A DNA stretch of 64,000 bases from positions 1-64,000 of the forward strand of contig NZ_JAFVME010000002.1 of assembly GCF_018492665.1 (NCBI RefSeq), read 5' to 3'. Shown one piece after another: positions 28,301 to 38,500 of this stretch; position 1 is the first letter of the stretch, and every line of letters starts with the position of its first letter. The notes below the pieces were generated by a model, which was not told the DNA's origin, searched no databases, and saw only the letters and a list, made by a program, of their open reading frames with translations. Source of the DNA: Pedobacter sp. B4-66 (lineage in GTDB: Bacteria; Bacteroidota; Bacteroidia; Sphingobacteriales; Sphingobacteriaceae). A program made the translations under genes and the position numbers.

Positions 28301-28637
28301 TATCCCACCATTCATCAGAAAACAATTTCACTTTTCCATAAGGCACCTCTCCGGTTAAACCTATATTCCCAATAAAAGCACGATTTATTCCTACCGCTTT
28401 CATTGCCTTTAAATCATTTATTACCCCTTGTTTAGAGATATTGTCAGAAATCCAATACCAATAAACACTGGTTTGTATGGTATCTGGAGGAACGACAAAG
28501 CCACTCTCAACTTTAGTAAAAGCAATTTCTTTATTTGTACTTGAACAAGCGGCAATAATTAAAATTAATACCGGCAGGACAAAGCGGGCAAGATGTACCC
28601 ATACAGGTCCGTGAAAAGATCTGATGTTTAAATTCAT
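25362..28637 (-). CDS. GH106-like alpha-L-rhamnosidase, lipoprotein
   Basis: This protein of about 1091 aa has a lipoprotein signal (lipobox I-A-A-C, about residue 31) and a GH106 architecture. An N-terminal catalytic TIM barrel starts at V-Y-W-Y-W-I-S-D-N with D-L-K-A-M-K-A-V-G-I-N-R-A-F-I-G-N, a middle region carries F-W-S-E-G-E-L-G-N and V-S-A-E-S-F-T, and C-terminal beta-sandwich modules include a GH2-like jelly roll (about 960-1050). GH106 enzymes cleave alpha-L-rhamnose from rhamnogalacturonans and similar glycans. The ORF extends to 28649, but the ATG at 28637 aligns with the start of the 40.6 kb gene when the two similar leaders are compared, and is preferred. It heads the second transcription unit. 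Confidence 0.88.
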   Translation of the reverse strand: MNLNIRSFHGPVWVHLARFVLPVLILIIAACSSTNKEIAFTKVESGFVVPPDTIQTSVYWYWISDNISKQGVINDLKAMKAVGINRAFIGNIGLTGEVPYGKVKLFSDEWWDITHTALKTASELGIEIGMFNSPGWSQSGGPWVKPEQAMRYLASSETVFKGPAKISQKLDRPEGSFQDVKLLAFKAPKGYGSSIADLKPVITSEPAIQNIGNIVDKNKQTEAALPSGKPVVINITAKENYTARSLTIHPSKKNMSMDVKIEALDNGTYREVKQFRVDRSNNALNVGFAQFAPVIISFDAITSKAFRLTITNPSNDAAIAEVEISSVPKVERFVEKTLAKMHPTPLPYWHEYQWAQQKEVADKELLVDEGSIKDISSNLSADGTLTWDVPEGEWIVMRTGMLPTGVQNGPASPEGTGLEIDKMNHEHVLKHFDAFMGEIQRRIPAEDRKTWKVAVQDSYEMGGQNWTDDFIGKFKKRYGYDPMPLMPVMYGHVVGSQDKSDRFLWDLRRFVADNVAYEYVGGLRDISHKHGLNIWLENYGHWGFPGEFLQYGGQSDEVAGEFWSEGELGNIENRAASSAAHIYGKTKVSAESFTAAGNTFGRYPAMMKQRGDRFFTEGINNTLLHVYIQQAYEDRKPGVNAWFGNEFNRFNTWYYDMDMFIQYLKRCNFMLQQGKYVADVAYFIGEDAPKMTGVQDPKLPAGYSFDYINAEVIINRLSVKDGKFVLPDGMSYRVLVLPALESMRPELLEKIASLVKAGGVILGPKPKHSPSLENYATADEKVKKLAGEIWGKIDGENVKTNEFGKGLVMTGLDLQQALDKIGVIPDFKTVDNDLALFIHRKTNDGDIYFVSNQSDKPISINPAFRISGKAPELWNAITGKMRDLPEYSSTSTTTSVPLKLDAFESAFVIFKKNHPTNSSAEKRVNFPSPINVVKLNDPWTVKFDKEGRGPEEPVVFKTLVDWSKHPDKRIAHYSGSAFYNTSFEIKKPEAGQRIYLNLGSVTALAKVKVNGKDVGGVWTAPYKVDITEAVMGGENKLEIKVVNTWVNRLIGDLKLPEDQRKTWTYINPYNADSPLHTSGLTGPVSIEINPY

Positions 28638-28660
28638 AAATGGTTTCATTTGGTTGTGTT

Positions 28661-28684
28661 AATAGTTCTCCGGAGAAAACTATT
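28661..28684 (-). repeat. Leader hairpin before GH106
   Basis: An imperfect inverted repeat, AATAGTT...CTCCGGAG...AACTATT, lies between the -7 element and the start codon. The GH71/99-like gene at 40.6 kb has a hairpin in the same place with a different but related sequence. Confidence 0.55.
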
Positions 28685-28695
28685 AGTTAATGTAC

Positions 28696-28740
28696 CAATA
28701 CTATTAATTATTTTGCTGATCAGCAACCTGTACTATACTG
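28696..28740 (-). promoter_or_regulatory. Shared-type promoter and operator of the GH106 unit
   Basis: Minus-strand reading gives TAGTATTG (28696-28703) as the -7 element, a 20-bp spacer, TTG (28724-28726) as the -33 element, and the box CAGTATAGTACAGG (28727-28740) directly upstream. Box, TTG and spacer length agree with the promoters at 20.6 and 40.65 kb. Confidence 0.75.
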
Positions 28741-28765
28741 CCTTCATTGTAACTTTTAAGATGCC

Positions 28766-30532
28766 TTAATCTAACCAACTTGGGTTCTGCCAATTCTGTC
28801 CTGTAAGATTAATCATCTTATCTACCTCAGCCTGATCTATTGGATACAATAAATATTTAGTGGACCAAGCGTTCCTATCCGCAAATTTGAAACGGCTATA
28901 AGTAAGATTTGAACCCGTTTTGGTTATTCTCATTCCTGTGACTATTTTATCCGTTTGATCCAGAATTTTCCATCTCCGAACATCAAAAAAACGATGCTCT
29001 TCAAACGCAAGTTCAACACGTCGTTCATTACGATATTTTTTCTCAAATGCCTCTTTAGACATCCCAGAAGGAAAAGCAGGCATGCCAGCCCTTGCACGAA
29101 CAATACTTACAGCCTCACGCGCACTCATCGTAAGTCCACCTGAAGACACAGAAACATCTGGCCCAGCAGATTGATATGCAGATTCTGCAAAGTTCAAATA
29201 AAGTTCTGCCAAGCGAAATAATCTAATAGAACCATCAGCATCATTATTAATTCCAGACCTGTAGTTATTGAATTTACGAAGATAATACCCTGTACGAGTA
29301 TGTTTTCTATCCGTTTCTGAAATACCTTCAGCACCTCCTACAAATGTTTCAACTTTCTTTCCATTAGGATCGTTTAGATTCCTTACCGCTCCGTTGTAAT
29401 AAATAGAGGCATAAAACCTTGGATCACGACCATTGTATGGATTATTTGGATCATAACCCGATACTCCATTTATAACGGGTACAAGTTTATTTGCATCCGA
29501 ATAATTTGTTATTGGAGCTTCGCCATTTGCCATTTCATAACTATCAACTAGGTCCTGACTTGGACATGGGCCGGTTCTTTCTAATCCAGGAGTGGTTGGC
29601 ATACCAGCCCATTTCCATACCTGCATTTTGTTGCCTGCATGAAAAATTGTTTCCTTATCAACTGAGCGCTGATCATTAGAACTTATTAGGTTATAATAAG
29701 CATAAGCATTTTGGGCAATATCAGATGCAGGTGCCTGATTAAATAGTTTGTAATCATTTGCAACACATTGAGCTAGCGCCTCCGCATTGATAGCTGTCGC
29801 ATCTGCCCAATTGTACGTGCCATCCGACCATAGGGGACTTGCAGCATAGGTTACAGATTCCGATTTAATAGCATAAGCTATAGCTCTAGTCATAATTCCA
29901 TATTGATTTTCATAAATTTCCCAGGGAAATCCATCTCGCGTTGCCGGATAGGATAGTGCTTTATCACAATCTGCTTGAATAAGTTTCACTACCTCCGAAA
30001 AGGTGGATTTTTTGTCTTTGGAAAAATCATGATTAATATCTAAAGGCTTATCAAAGATTGTCACACCTCCATAACGTTTAATCAGTTGCAGATAATAAAG
30101 TGCACGTAATGTATGTGCCTGCGCTGTCCATGCTCCCTTTTCCGCATCGGTTGCAAATACAGGCGCTGTTTTAATATTCTCTATAAACACATTACACTTA
30201 CGGATCCCTTCATACAGTTTAGCCCATGGACTTCCATCCGCGGAATATTGCGGATATGAGGTAGATGTAATCGCTCCATTATACCAAATTGCGTACTTGG
30301 ATTCTGAAGTATTATCGTCTGCATCCTGTGCTTCATCAGTAAATGAAGCTCTATCCATATAGGGTGCCGGGGTAAACCCATAGCATGAATTAAGATAACC
30401 TCTTGTTCTATTATAGTCGCTAAATACCTGCTCCATTGATATGCGGCCGTCAGTTGGTAAATCTAACTGCTTGTTACACGAAAAAAGCATTCCTGCGGCA
30501 ACTATGATTATAAATTTTCTATACGTTCTCAT
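28766..30532 (-). CDS. SusD/RagB-family nutrient-binding lipoprotein (pair 2)
   Basis: This 588-aa protein has a lipoprotein signal (L-F-S-C-N-K, Cys19), SusD TPR helices (A-H-T-L-R-A-L-Y-Y-L-Q-L-I-K-R-Y-G-G) and the RagB/SusD C-terminal signature (Y-R-N-E-R-R-V-E-L-A-F-E-E-H-R-F-F-D-V-R-R-W). It is the surface-exposed lid for the SusC encoded directly upstream, 12 bp away. It is the last gene of the first transcription unit; the next unit's promoter begins right after it. Confidence 0.95.
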   Translation of the reverse strand: MRTYRKFIIIVAAGMLFSCNKQLDLPTDGRISMEQVFSDYNRTRGYLNSCYGFTPAPYMDRASFTDEAQDADDNTSESKYAIWYNGAITSTSYPQYSADGSPWAKLYEGIRKCNVFIENIKTAPVFATDAEKGAWTAQAHTLRALYYLQLIKRYGGVTIFDKPLDINHDFSKDKKSTFSEVVKLIQADCDKALSYPATRDGFPWEIYENQYGIMTRAIAYAIKSESVTYAASPLWSDGTYNWADATAINAEALAQCVANDYKLFNQAPASDIAQNAYAYYNLISSNDQRSVDKETIFHAGNKMQVWKWAGMPTTPGLERTGPCPSQDLVDSYEMANGEAPITNYSDANKLVPVINGVSGYDPNNPYNGRDPRFYASIYYNGAVRNLNDPNGKKVETFVGGAEGISETDRKHTRTGYYLRKFNNYRSGINNDADGSIRLFRLAELYLNFAESAYQSAGPDVSVSSGGLTMSAREAVSIVRARAGMPAFPSGMSKEAFEKKYRNERRVELAFEEHRFFDVRRWKILDQTDKIVTGMRITKTGSNLTYSRFKFADRNAWSTKYLLYPIDQAEVDKMINLTGQNWQNPSWLD

Positions 30533-30544
30533 TGTAGTAATTAG

Positions 30545-33500
30545 TTAAAAAACAACATTTACACCTATGTTAAATACTCGGTAAACAGGGAAAGAGGAGT
30601 AACCTCCACCCTCTGGACCAAAGTCCTTTGATTTCATTTTATCCCATGTAATCAAATTTTGTCCGCTGAGTAAAAACTTAACCTTTTCAGCAGAGATTGC
30701 TTTAGACAGAGATGTTGGCAATGTGTAGGCTAGTTCCACATTTTTTAACCGTATGTATGACCTGTTATATTTATAATAATCGTTGACTTCATGACTTACA
30801 GATTTAACGGAAGAAAGTGCTGGTGAAGTAATTAATTGCCCGTTATTATAACGATCCTGAGTCCATGCATTTTTATGTAAAGCACCATATACGCCGTCAA
30901 AATCCGTTTCCCACACGCCCTGACCACCAATGACAGAAGAATATTGTCCAACACCCTGAAATAAGAAGCTAAGATCAAATGACTTAAAGGTCACTCCCCC
31001 AGATATCCCATAAGTAAACCTTGGCAAACTTCCTGTACCTATTGGAGCCTTATCCGCTTCATTTAAAAGGCCGTCACCATTTAAATCTTGATACTTGAGA
31101 TCTCCTAAACGAGGGTTTCCAATTTTGTACTCAAGCTTATTATCATTAAGTTCTTCCTGGGTATTGAAGAACCCATTGCCATTACTATAATCTACCAGGT
31201 AACCAAATGTTTGTCCATAGGAATATCCCTCCTGTTGTTTTCTATAAGAATAGTCAGTATTTCTAAGTGGTTCATTAACATTAATAACTTTGTTTTTTGA
31301 ATAGCCGACTAAACCGCCTAGAGAAATTTTCAAATTAGAGTTGATCGATTTACTATAATTGGCTGTTAACTCATAGCCTTTGTTTTCAAAAATACCTGTG
31401 TTTGTTTTTGGATAATTACCTAATGGAATCCCTTGATAGAGAGGAATAGATGACAAAGCACTAACAACCATATTGTCCATTCGTTCTTTAAATATATCAA
31501 CTGAAAAAGAAAACGAATTAAACAATCCTAAGTCAAAGCCGTAATTCTGTTTAGTAGAAATTTCAGCTTGTATATAAGGATTACCTACTTGGTTTTCATT
31601 GACTACATACTGAAGCGAACCAATTGGCCCTCCACCATTAACGGTTACATTATCAAGATATGCAAAACGGTTTAACCCACTTTGATCATTGGCTGTTTTG
31701 CCATATGATGCTCTTAATTTAAGATTACTTAACCAGTCGACGTCTTTCAGAAAAATTTCATTTGAAGCTTCCCAGGCTGCAGAAATTGCAGGAGTATAAG
31801 TAAAGCGACTACCACGAGCATATTGTTCAGAACCTGAATACCCAATATCAAATTTAACATGATATCTATTGTCGTAATTATAAGTTGCCTCTACACCAGA
31901 ACTCACCCTATTATATGGAAGTAAGCCAGGAGAACCAGTATCAGCCTTAGTTAGGTTTTGAAAAAACATATAGGCCATTCCACCAACATGATGTTTTCCA
32001 AAATCACGATTGTAATTTAAAGCTCCATTATAAGTAAGGTGGTAATAGTAAGAGTGCCCTTTAGTATATTTCAACGGGGTATTGTTCTGATCACCCTTTT
32101 TCGTAAATATCAGCTCATCAAGATTATCTGTCCTCTTGTAACGTTCATAGTCTTGAAGTGTATTTAAACTCCCAACGGCATTAGTCTGATAAGCTATTAT
32201 GCCCGTAAGGTTTAGACCCTTAGTTAGGAACCCCATGTCCAGATCCAGCCCAAATTGGGAGGTAATATTGGTAACTGTATGTCTAACATAGCCAGAGCGA
32301 TTTAACATTCCGTAAGTTGGCGAACCTACAGTCTCGGTAGTAATTACCTGATCATTTGGAGTTAGCGGACCATAAACTGTTGGCGGTATTTGAAACAGAG
32401 AACCATAGATTGTTGAGTTTCCTGCCCCAGCTGTCCGCTCTCTTTTAACATTACCACTTAGGCGTACAAACGCCTTGAGATATCGATTTAGATTCATATC
32501 AACATTACTGCGATAATTAACCCAAACGTTATTAGCATTAGGATTATACTTTGTTTGTTCTGTCATAAACTGACCTCCCTGATGCATGAAATTGATATTG
32601 GAGTAAAACTGCACCTTATCATTCCCTCCTGTTACATTAACTCCGGCCCGTTGCATCGAGGCGAAGTCTTTAAAATATCTATCATACCAATTGTTGCTTG
32701 GATAAAGATCATTACCTCCTAAACGATAATTCTCAATTTGTTGATCGGTAAATAATTTATCTTTCCCACTGTTTACCAAGGCTTGATTTCTTAATGTAGC
32801 ATACTCAGCTGCATTATAAAATGTTGGTCTGGTAGTAACTTCTTGGATAGATTGATCAAAACTTGTTTTAATTTTTACATTCCCCTTCACCCCCCTCTTG
32901 GTGGTAATTACAATTAATCCGTTAGCTCCCTGAATTCCATAAAGTGCTTGCGTGGAAGCATCTTTTAGAACCGTAACGCTTTCGATTTCATTTGCACTTA
33001 TATACTCCAATGTCTGATTGCTGTTATATGCACAAATAATTCCATCAATGATTACCAATGGGCCATTACCTCTGGCAGCAGAGAGACCTCGTACATAAAG
33101 ATTGGTGGTTGCTCTGGATAACTCCGAATATGTTTCCTGAGTAATTAAACCGGCAAAACGGCCAGCAAAACTTTGGGTTAAATTCGCTACCGGGGATTTT
33201 TCAAGTTCCTCTCCGGTAACAGTTGATACTGCTCCAGAAATTTCACGACGAAGTTGAGTCGTATATCCCAATTGAACAATTTCATCTTTTGCATGTGCAT
33301 CTGGTTTTAATAGTACATCAATCTGAGGTTTTCCATTTACTTCGACCTTTTGAGTAGCATATCCGTTATAATAAAACGTTAAGACACCACTCTCGTTAAT
33401 AGTAAGCACATATTCGCCTTCTGCATTTGTTGAAGTACCCGACTGCCCATCCTGAGAGTTGATTAATACCCCCGCCAGTGGCTTTCCAAACTCATCCTTT

Positions 33501-33625
33501 ACTACTCCTTTAACAGAAGCTGATACTTCCTGTGCGCAAACATTTGCTCCAAAGGAAAGCAGGAGCACAAATGCTAGCGACAATGTTATTTTGATCATTA
33601 ATTTATGTATCATCTGATTTATCAT
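30545..33625 (-). CDS. SusC/RagA-type TonB-dependent receptor (pair 2)
   Basis: This outer membrane importer of about 1026 aa has a signal peptide (ending V-C-A-Q), a carboxypeptidase-like regulatory domain (about 35-120), a plug with L-V-I-I-D-G-I and L-Y-G-I-Q-G-A-N-G-L-I-V-I-T-T-K-R-G, and a beta-barrel ending V-N-V-V-F. It has no STN domain, so it is not expected to signal through an ECF sigma factor. The region after the regulatory domain reads D-E-I-V-Q-L-G-Y, a variant of the usual D-E-V-V-V-V-G-Y. ATG codons 5 and 10 are alternative starts. It lies 22 bp after the SusD of pair 1. Confidence 0.95.
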   Translation of the reverse strand: MINQMIHKLMIKITLSLAFVLLLSFGANVCAQEVSASVKGVVKDEFGKPLAGVLINSQDGQSGTSTNAEGEYVLTINESGVLTFYYNGYATQKVEVNGKPQIDVLLKPDAHAKDEIVQLGYTTQLRREISGAVSTVTGEELEKSPVANLTQSFAGRFAGLITQETYSELSRATTNLYVRGLSAARGNGPLVIIDGIICAYNSNQTLEYISANEIESVTVLKDASTQALYGIQGANGLIVITTKRGVKGNVKIKTSFDQSIQEVTTRPTFYNAAEYATLRNQALVNSGKDKLFTDQQIENYRLGGNDLYPSNNWYDRYFKDFASMQRAGVNVTGGNDKVQFYSNINFMHQGGQFMTEQTKYNPNANNVWVNYRSNVDMNLNRYLKAFVRLSGNVKRERTAGAGNSTIYGSLFQIPPTVYGPLTPNDQVITTETVGSPTYGMLNRSGYVRHTVTNITSQFGLDLDMGFLTKGLNLTGIIAYQTNAVGSLNTLQDYERYKRTDNLDELIFTKKGDQNNTPLKYTKGHSYYYHLTYNGALNYNRDFGKHHVGGMAYMFFQNLTKADTGSPGLLPYNRVSSGVEATYNYDNRYHVKFDIGYSGSEQYARGSRFTYTPAISAAWEASNEIFLKDVDWLSNLKLRASYGKTANDQSGLNRFAYLDNVTVNGGGPIGSLQYVVNENQVGNPYIQAEISTKQNYGFDLGLFNSFSFSVDIFKERMDNMVVSALSSIPLYQGIPLGNYPKTNTGIFENKGYELTANYSKSINSNLKISLGGLVGYSKNKVINVNEPLRNTDYSYRKQQEGYSYGQTFGYLVDYSNGNGFFNTQEELNDNKLEYKIGNPRLGDLKYQDLNGDGLLNEADKAPIGTGSLPRFTYGISGGVTFKSFDLSFLFQGVGQYSSVIGGQGVWETDFDGVYGALHKNAWTQDRYNNGQLITSPALSSVKSVSHEVNDYYKYNRSYIRLKNVELAYTLPTSLSKAISAEKVKFLLSGQNLITWDKMKSKDFGPEGGGYSSFPVYRVFNIGVNVVF

Positions 33626-33647
33626 TGAGGTCTAATTAAAACTGTTA

Positions 33648-35546
33648 CTACCAACCATTACTCTGCCATTGCACACCTGTAATGGCCTGCAAACGATTTG
33701 CCTCATCAAGAGGTATAGGTATCCAGAGAAATTTATTAGTATAATTTTTACGCTCAGTACTACGTACTGTTCTTCGGTTATAGATAAAAGTCCCATCTGG
33801 TTTCCTGGTTATTTCCATCGCTGTAACCCATTTATCAGTTTTAGAAAGATCACCCGTAGGCAATGTCCATCTTCGAACGTCAAAATACCTGTTCTCTTCC
33901 ATTGCCAGTTCTACTCTGCGCTCATTTCTAACACGTAAGATTAATTGGTCTTTGGGTAAACCTGCCGGTATTGCAGGCATACCTGCTCTTGATCTTATTT
34001 CATTTACAGCGATGGTGGCTTCGTCAAGCTTACCAGCTTCCGCCGCAGCCTCAGCAAAATTTAGAATTACCTCCCCCAGGCGAAACAACTTCCAGTTTGC
34101 ACCAGCAATGTTATTATCAGTACCGGCATTGGGGTGTAAAAATTTGCGCTCGAAATAACCGGTTCGGGTTGCTTTTCTGGTTGAGGCATGGATTCCAGTT
34201 TGAGGCTCATCTACATAAGTTGCGATAATCCTTGCCCTTTTACCCATCAGTGCCGGGTAATTTTCAAAAGACTCAGGCGACTCGGAGAAATTCCAATTGG
34301 CGTATCTTTTTGAACCATTATAATAAATAGAAGCATAGAAACGAGGATCTCTATTTGCGTAAGGATTATTAGGATCATAGAGTTTATTCTCAGAATTATA
34401 ATTTGGCTGTACATGTTTTTCATCCAGATAAGGATTTGCCAAATTTAAGACAGGCTTACCATCAATGGTTTCATAGGCGTCTACCAATTCTTGTGAAGGA
34501 CATGTCCCTGATTTATATCCATCCTGAGCTCCGATTCCATCAATATTCCAGACATTACCCTGTCCATCTCTACTCTGGTACAGCGTCTCTTTATCGACAG
34601 GATCTCCTGAATAGGCCATCGTTTGCGTAAAGTACTCATTATAGATTGCTGTATGCACGTTTTTATCCGGTCCCAGATAAGCATCATTAGAAAGATAAGT
34701 TTGAGGAAAATTAACTTTATTATACAATTCAAAACCTTTAGCCCTTAAGTTGGCAAGTGATGTTTTATTGACATCATAAGCCTCCTGCCAATAATCATTG
34801 CCCTCATTATAAAGTGGACTGGCTGCAAACAAAATCATCTTTGATTTGATAGCTTCGGCCATGGCCTTATTAACACGCCCACCCTCATTGCCTGTTGTGA
34901 TTCTCCATTCTAATTCATTAGAAGCCAAAGCAGCATCACAATCTTCTATGATGAATTTAACTACATCATAATACTTTTCTCTTTTTACTTTAGAAAAATC
35001 ACCTGCAAAATCATAGGGTTCACGTTCTATAGGAAGTGAAGGGCCAAACCACTTGAGCAATTCAGAATAATAATATGCTCTTAACAAATGTGCCTCTGCT
35101 TTCCATCTGCTTTTATCTTTATCAGTGCTTGCCGTTACCGCATCAATGCGACTTAAAAAAATAGTACAATTACGTATTGCACTCCAATATCTTGGCCAAT
35201 ATTTACCGTTTCCTTCAGCATCCCAATTTGTCTCAACAGGGTGGTCTGCTGCTGAAGCCCCCCCATTATACATTCGACCAGCCATAATCCATGATTCTGC
35301 CTCAGCATCTGTATCCCATGCTTCATCACTCCATACAACCGGCCCCCTGGACCAGAAAAAATATTTTGTGCCCTTTGAAGGCATATTTGAGTAACAACTA
35401 TTTAAAAATGCCTTTACTTTTTCATTATCAGCAAAGATCTCATCCATGGTGATTTTACCATCAGGCGCCATATCCAATGCTTTCTTGCAAGAGCCAAGAG
35501 AAAGTATGGAAAGTGCTATTAATAAAACTATATATTTCGTTTTCAT
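33648..35546 (-). CDS. SusD/RagB-family nutrient-binding lipoprotein (pair 1)
   Basis: This 632-aa protein has a lipobox (L-G-S-C-K-K, Cys20), SusD TPR helices (A-E-A-H-L-L-R-A-Y-Y-Y-S-E-L-L-K-W-F-G) and the C-terminal signature (R-V-R-N-E-R-R-V-E-L-A-M-E-E-N-R-Y-F-D-V-R-R-W). It starts 18 bp after the stop of its SusC. It resembles the other SusD of the locus (28.8 kb) in the R-D-P-R-F-Y-A-S-I-Y-Y-N-G motif, so the tandem pairs may have arisen by duplication. Confidence 0.95.
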   Translation of the reverse strand: MKTKYIVLLIALSILSLGSCKKALDMAPDGKITMDEIFADNEKVKAFLNSCYSNMPSKGTKYFFWSRGPVVWSDEAWDTDAEAESWIMAGRMYNGGASAADHPVETNWDAEGNGKYWPRYWSAIRNCTIFLSRIDAVTASTDKDKSRWKAEAHLLRAYYYSELLKWFGPSLPIEREPYDFAGDFSKVKREKYYDVVKFIIEDCDAALASNELEWRITTGNEGGRVNKAMAEAIKSKMILFAASPLYNEGNDYWQEAYDVNKTSLANLRAKGFELYNKVNFPQTYLSNDAYLGPDKNVHTAIYNEYFTQTMAYSGDPVDKETLYQSRDGQGNVWNIDGIGAQDGYKSGTCPSQELVDAYETIDGKPVLNLANPYLDEKHVQPNYNSENKLYDPNNPYANRDPRFYASIYYNGSKRYANWNFSESPESFENYPALMGKRARIIATYVDEPQTGIHASTRKATRTGYFERKFLHPNAGTDNNIAGANWKLFRLGEVILNFAEAAAEAGKLDEATIAVNEIRSRAGMPAIPAGLPKDQLILRVRNERRVELAMEENRYFDVRRWTLPTGDLSKTDKWVTAMEITRKPDGTFIYNRRTVRSTERKNYTNKFLWIPIPLDEANRLQAITGVQWQSNGW

Positions 35547-35564
35547 AACTTCTTTTTTTAGGGA

Positions 35565-38500
35565 TTAGAAAGTAATATTTACACCAAAATTTGCCATTTT
35601 GGTTACCGGATATCCGATAGGATCATTATTTTCCGGATCCAAATGGCCCATTTTTAAGTGATCCCAAGTGTAAAGGTTTTGTCCGCTAACATATACTCTC
35701 AATCGTTGAATCCCCAAAAACTTCAATGCATTTTGTGGTAGTGTATATGCTAATTCTATATTCCTTAGCCTAATAAAAGAACGGTCCATGATAAAAAAAT
35801 CATTAGCTGTATGGTTGGTATTTTCAGAAGTACTAAGTGCAGGATAAGTAATTTTCTCTCCATTGGCATATCTTTCCGGAGTCCATGCATCTTTATGGTA
35901 ATCGAAATATGTACCTAGTTTTGTAGTTTCCCAAACTCCCTGATTTGAATAATTGCTTGAGTATTTACTTACACCCTGAAAGAATGTTGAAAAATCAAAT
36001 CCTTTATAAGTGACACCTAAAGTAAAACCAAAAGCAACTCTTGGTATATTACTATAACCAATAGCAACCTGATCCTTATCATTAACAATACCATCCCCAT
36101 TAACATCCACATATTTAAAATCTCCTACACGAGGAGTTCCAAAACCATAAGAAGTATTGGCAAGATATTTATCAAGTTCATCTTTGGAATTAAAATAGCC
36201 ATTACCATTACTATAATCTATTTTATACCCTAATGCCTGACCCAAAGAAAGGCCTGTTGATTTATACCTTGAGGCATAAGATTCATCACGAATCTGCTCA
36301 TCCAAAAACTTCACGGTATTGTGATTATAGCCAAAATTCCCTTTAAGCATTAAAGAAAGATCTTTTGCCAAAAATTTGTTATAAGTAATTTCTATTTCAT
36401 ATCCCTTATTATCAACCAATCCCATATTTACCTTAGGAATATTACTTACTGGAAGTCCCTGAAATTCCGGGACCGTATTGCGTGAAATCAGAATATCACT
36501 TCTTTTCTCAATAAAGTAATCGAATGTTGCACTTAAGTCTTTAAACAACTGCAAATCAACCCCGTAATTCTGCTTTTTAGCGAGCTCCCATGTTAAATTC
36601 GGATTTCCCAGAAGTTTTTGTTCTATTCCACCACCTAAACTACTTAGAGGGCCACCCCCCATCGTAATATCGCTTTGATAAAGGAAACGAGCACTTCCCA
36701 TTCTATCATTACCAACATGGCCATAAGAAGCACGCAATTTCAAATTGGTGATTATTTTATTCTCCTTTAAAAAACTTTCATTACTTACTACCCATCCTAC
36801 AGATGCTGCAGGAAAAAAGCCGAAGCGTTTACTAGGGGCAAACTGTTCAGAGCCATTATAACCCATATTTATCTCAGCCAGGTAACGGTTGTCATAACCA
36901 TAGGTAGCGCGTGCTGCAATGCCTAGAACATTAAATGGAATTTCCCCTGCAGTCGTTTCCCAATAATCACGTTGACCAAGCACCATTCCTCCTACATTAT
37001 GCTTCTCTCCAAAGGTACGATTGTAGTTAACAGAGGTCTGTATATTAATATTGTAGCGAGAGTCTGCTCCTTTCCCTAATGCTAACAAATCTTCATTGGG
37101 GCGTTTAATGGCATAACTTAATTGATCCGTTTGAGGATTGATCTCGGCAAGATAAAGACGTTCTGATTTTTTTGCCTGGGTAGCTGTTGTAGATTTGGAA
37201 TCGTAGGAGATCATTCCCTTAACGCTAAGCCCTGGGATAAGTGCTTTACTCAGATCCCAATCTAATCCAAAAGTAGAATTAAGATTAGAACGCACTTCAT
37301 TTCTGTATCCAAACCTGTTCATAATCTCAAAGGCAGAGCGGTCTAAATATCCAGGATCAACAATTTGACCTGGCGCAACTCCGAATCCTGCAATTGTTGT
37401 TGGGCCAGGAGTAATTGGAAGAATAGTTTGAGCCTGGTACAACAAATCTCTCATCATCCAGTTTGTATCTCCTCCATCGTATAACCATGCAGAAGGCATA
37501 TTAACCTGCTCAATGTAACTTCCAATATTTAAAAATGATTTAAGTGAATTTGTGACCTTATAATCAAGGTTGGCTCTAAAATTGAATCTGTCCATTTTTG
37601 AAGAAGGATCATACCCTAATAAAGATTTAGGTTCTGTCTTTAAATTTCCTCCTTGATGAAGATAAGCAGCGTTTACAAAATAAGAAGCCCTTTCTGTACC
37701 TCCGGTAGCACTGGTATTGATTCTTGTCTGAGGAGCATAACGTGATATAAATTCCCGGTAATAATCATGATCAGGATACATATAATTTCTTACAATAGCT
37801 TTTTGTGCATAATCCGGATCATTAGGATTAAGGCCTGCCAATGGATTAAGATATTTATCCATGGTTTCCTGACTAAATGGTAGTGGCGATATCTTATCGT
37901 TTTTAGAAGCTTCATTCCTTAGCTTCATATAATCTATTGAGTGTAACCGTTCAGGCTCCCTAGTAAAAGATGAATAACTCTGATCCAAATTAACAGATAG
38001 CTCGGGTTTTCCTTCTGTACCACGCTTTGTTGTGATCAAAATAACACCATTTGCTCCACGAACACCAAAAACTGCTGTCGCTGATGCATCTTTCAAAACT
38101 GAAACAGAAGCTACCTCACTGGCATCAATAGTTCTGATATTGTCACGAGGGACCCCATCAATGAGAATAAGAGGGCTTTTACTATTAGTTGTTGCAGCAC
38201 CACGCAGATACATAGTTGCATCATCACGACCGGGTTGGCCACCACCAGACTGAATAGAAGTTAAGCCTGATAATTTACCCGCCAAGGCATTGGCAAGACT
38301 TGCAGATGAACTTTGCTTAAGTTCTTTAGAAGAAACAGAAGAAACTGCCCCGGTAACGGATATTTTTTTCTGTTGACCATATCCTACCACTACAACTTCG
38401 TCCAATTTCTGATCAGAATTTACCAGAGTTACATTAATTGTTGGTTTTCCATTTACGGCGATTTTCTTCTGAACATATCCTATAAAAGCAAAAATTAGTA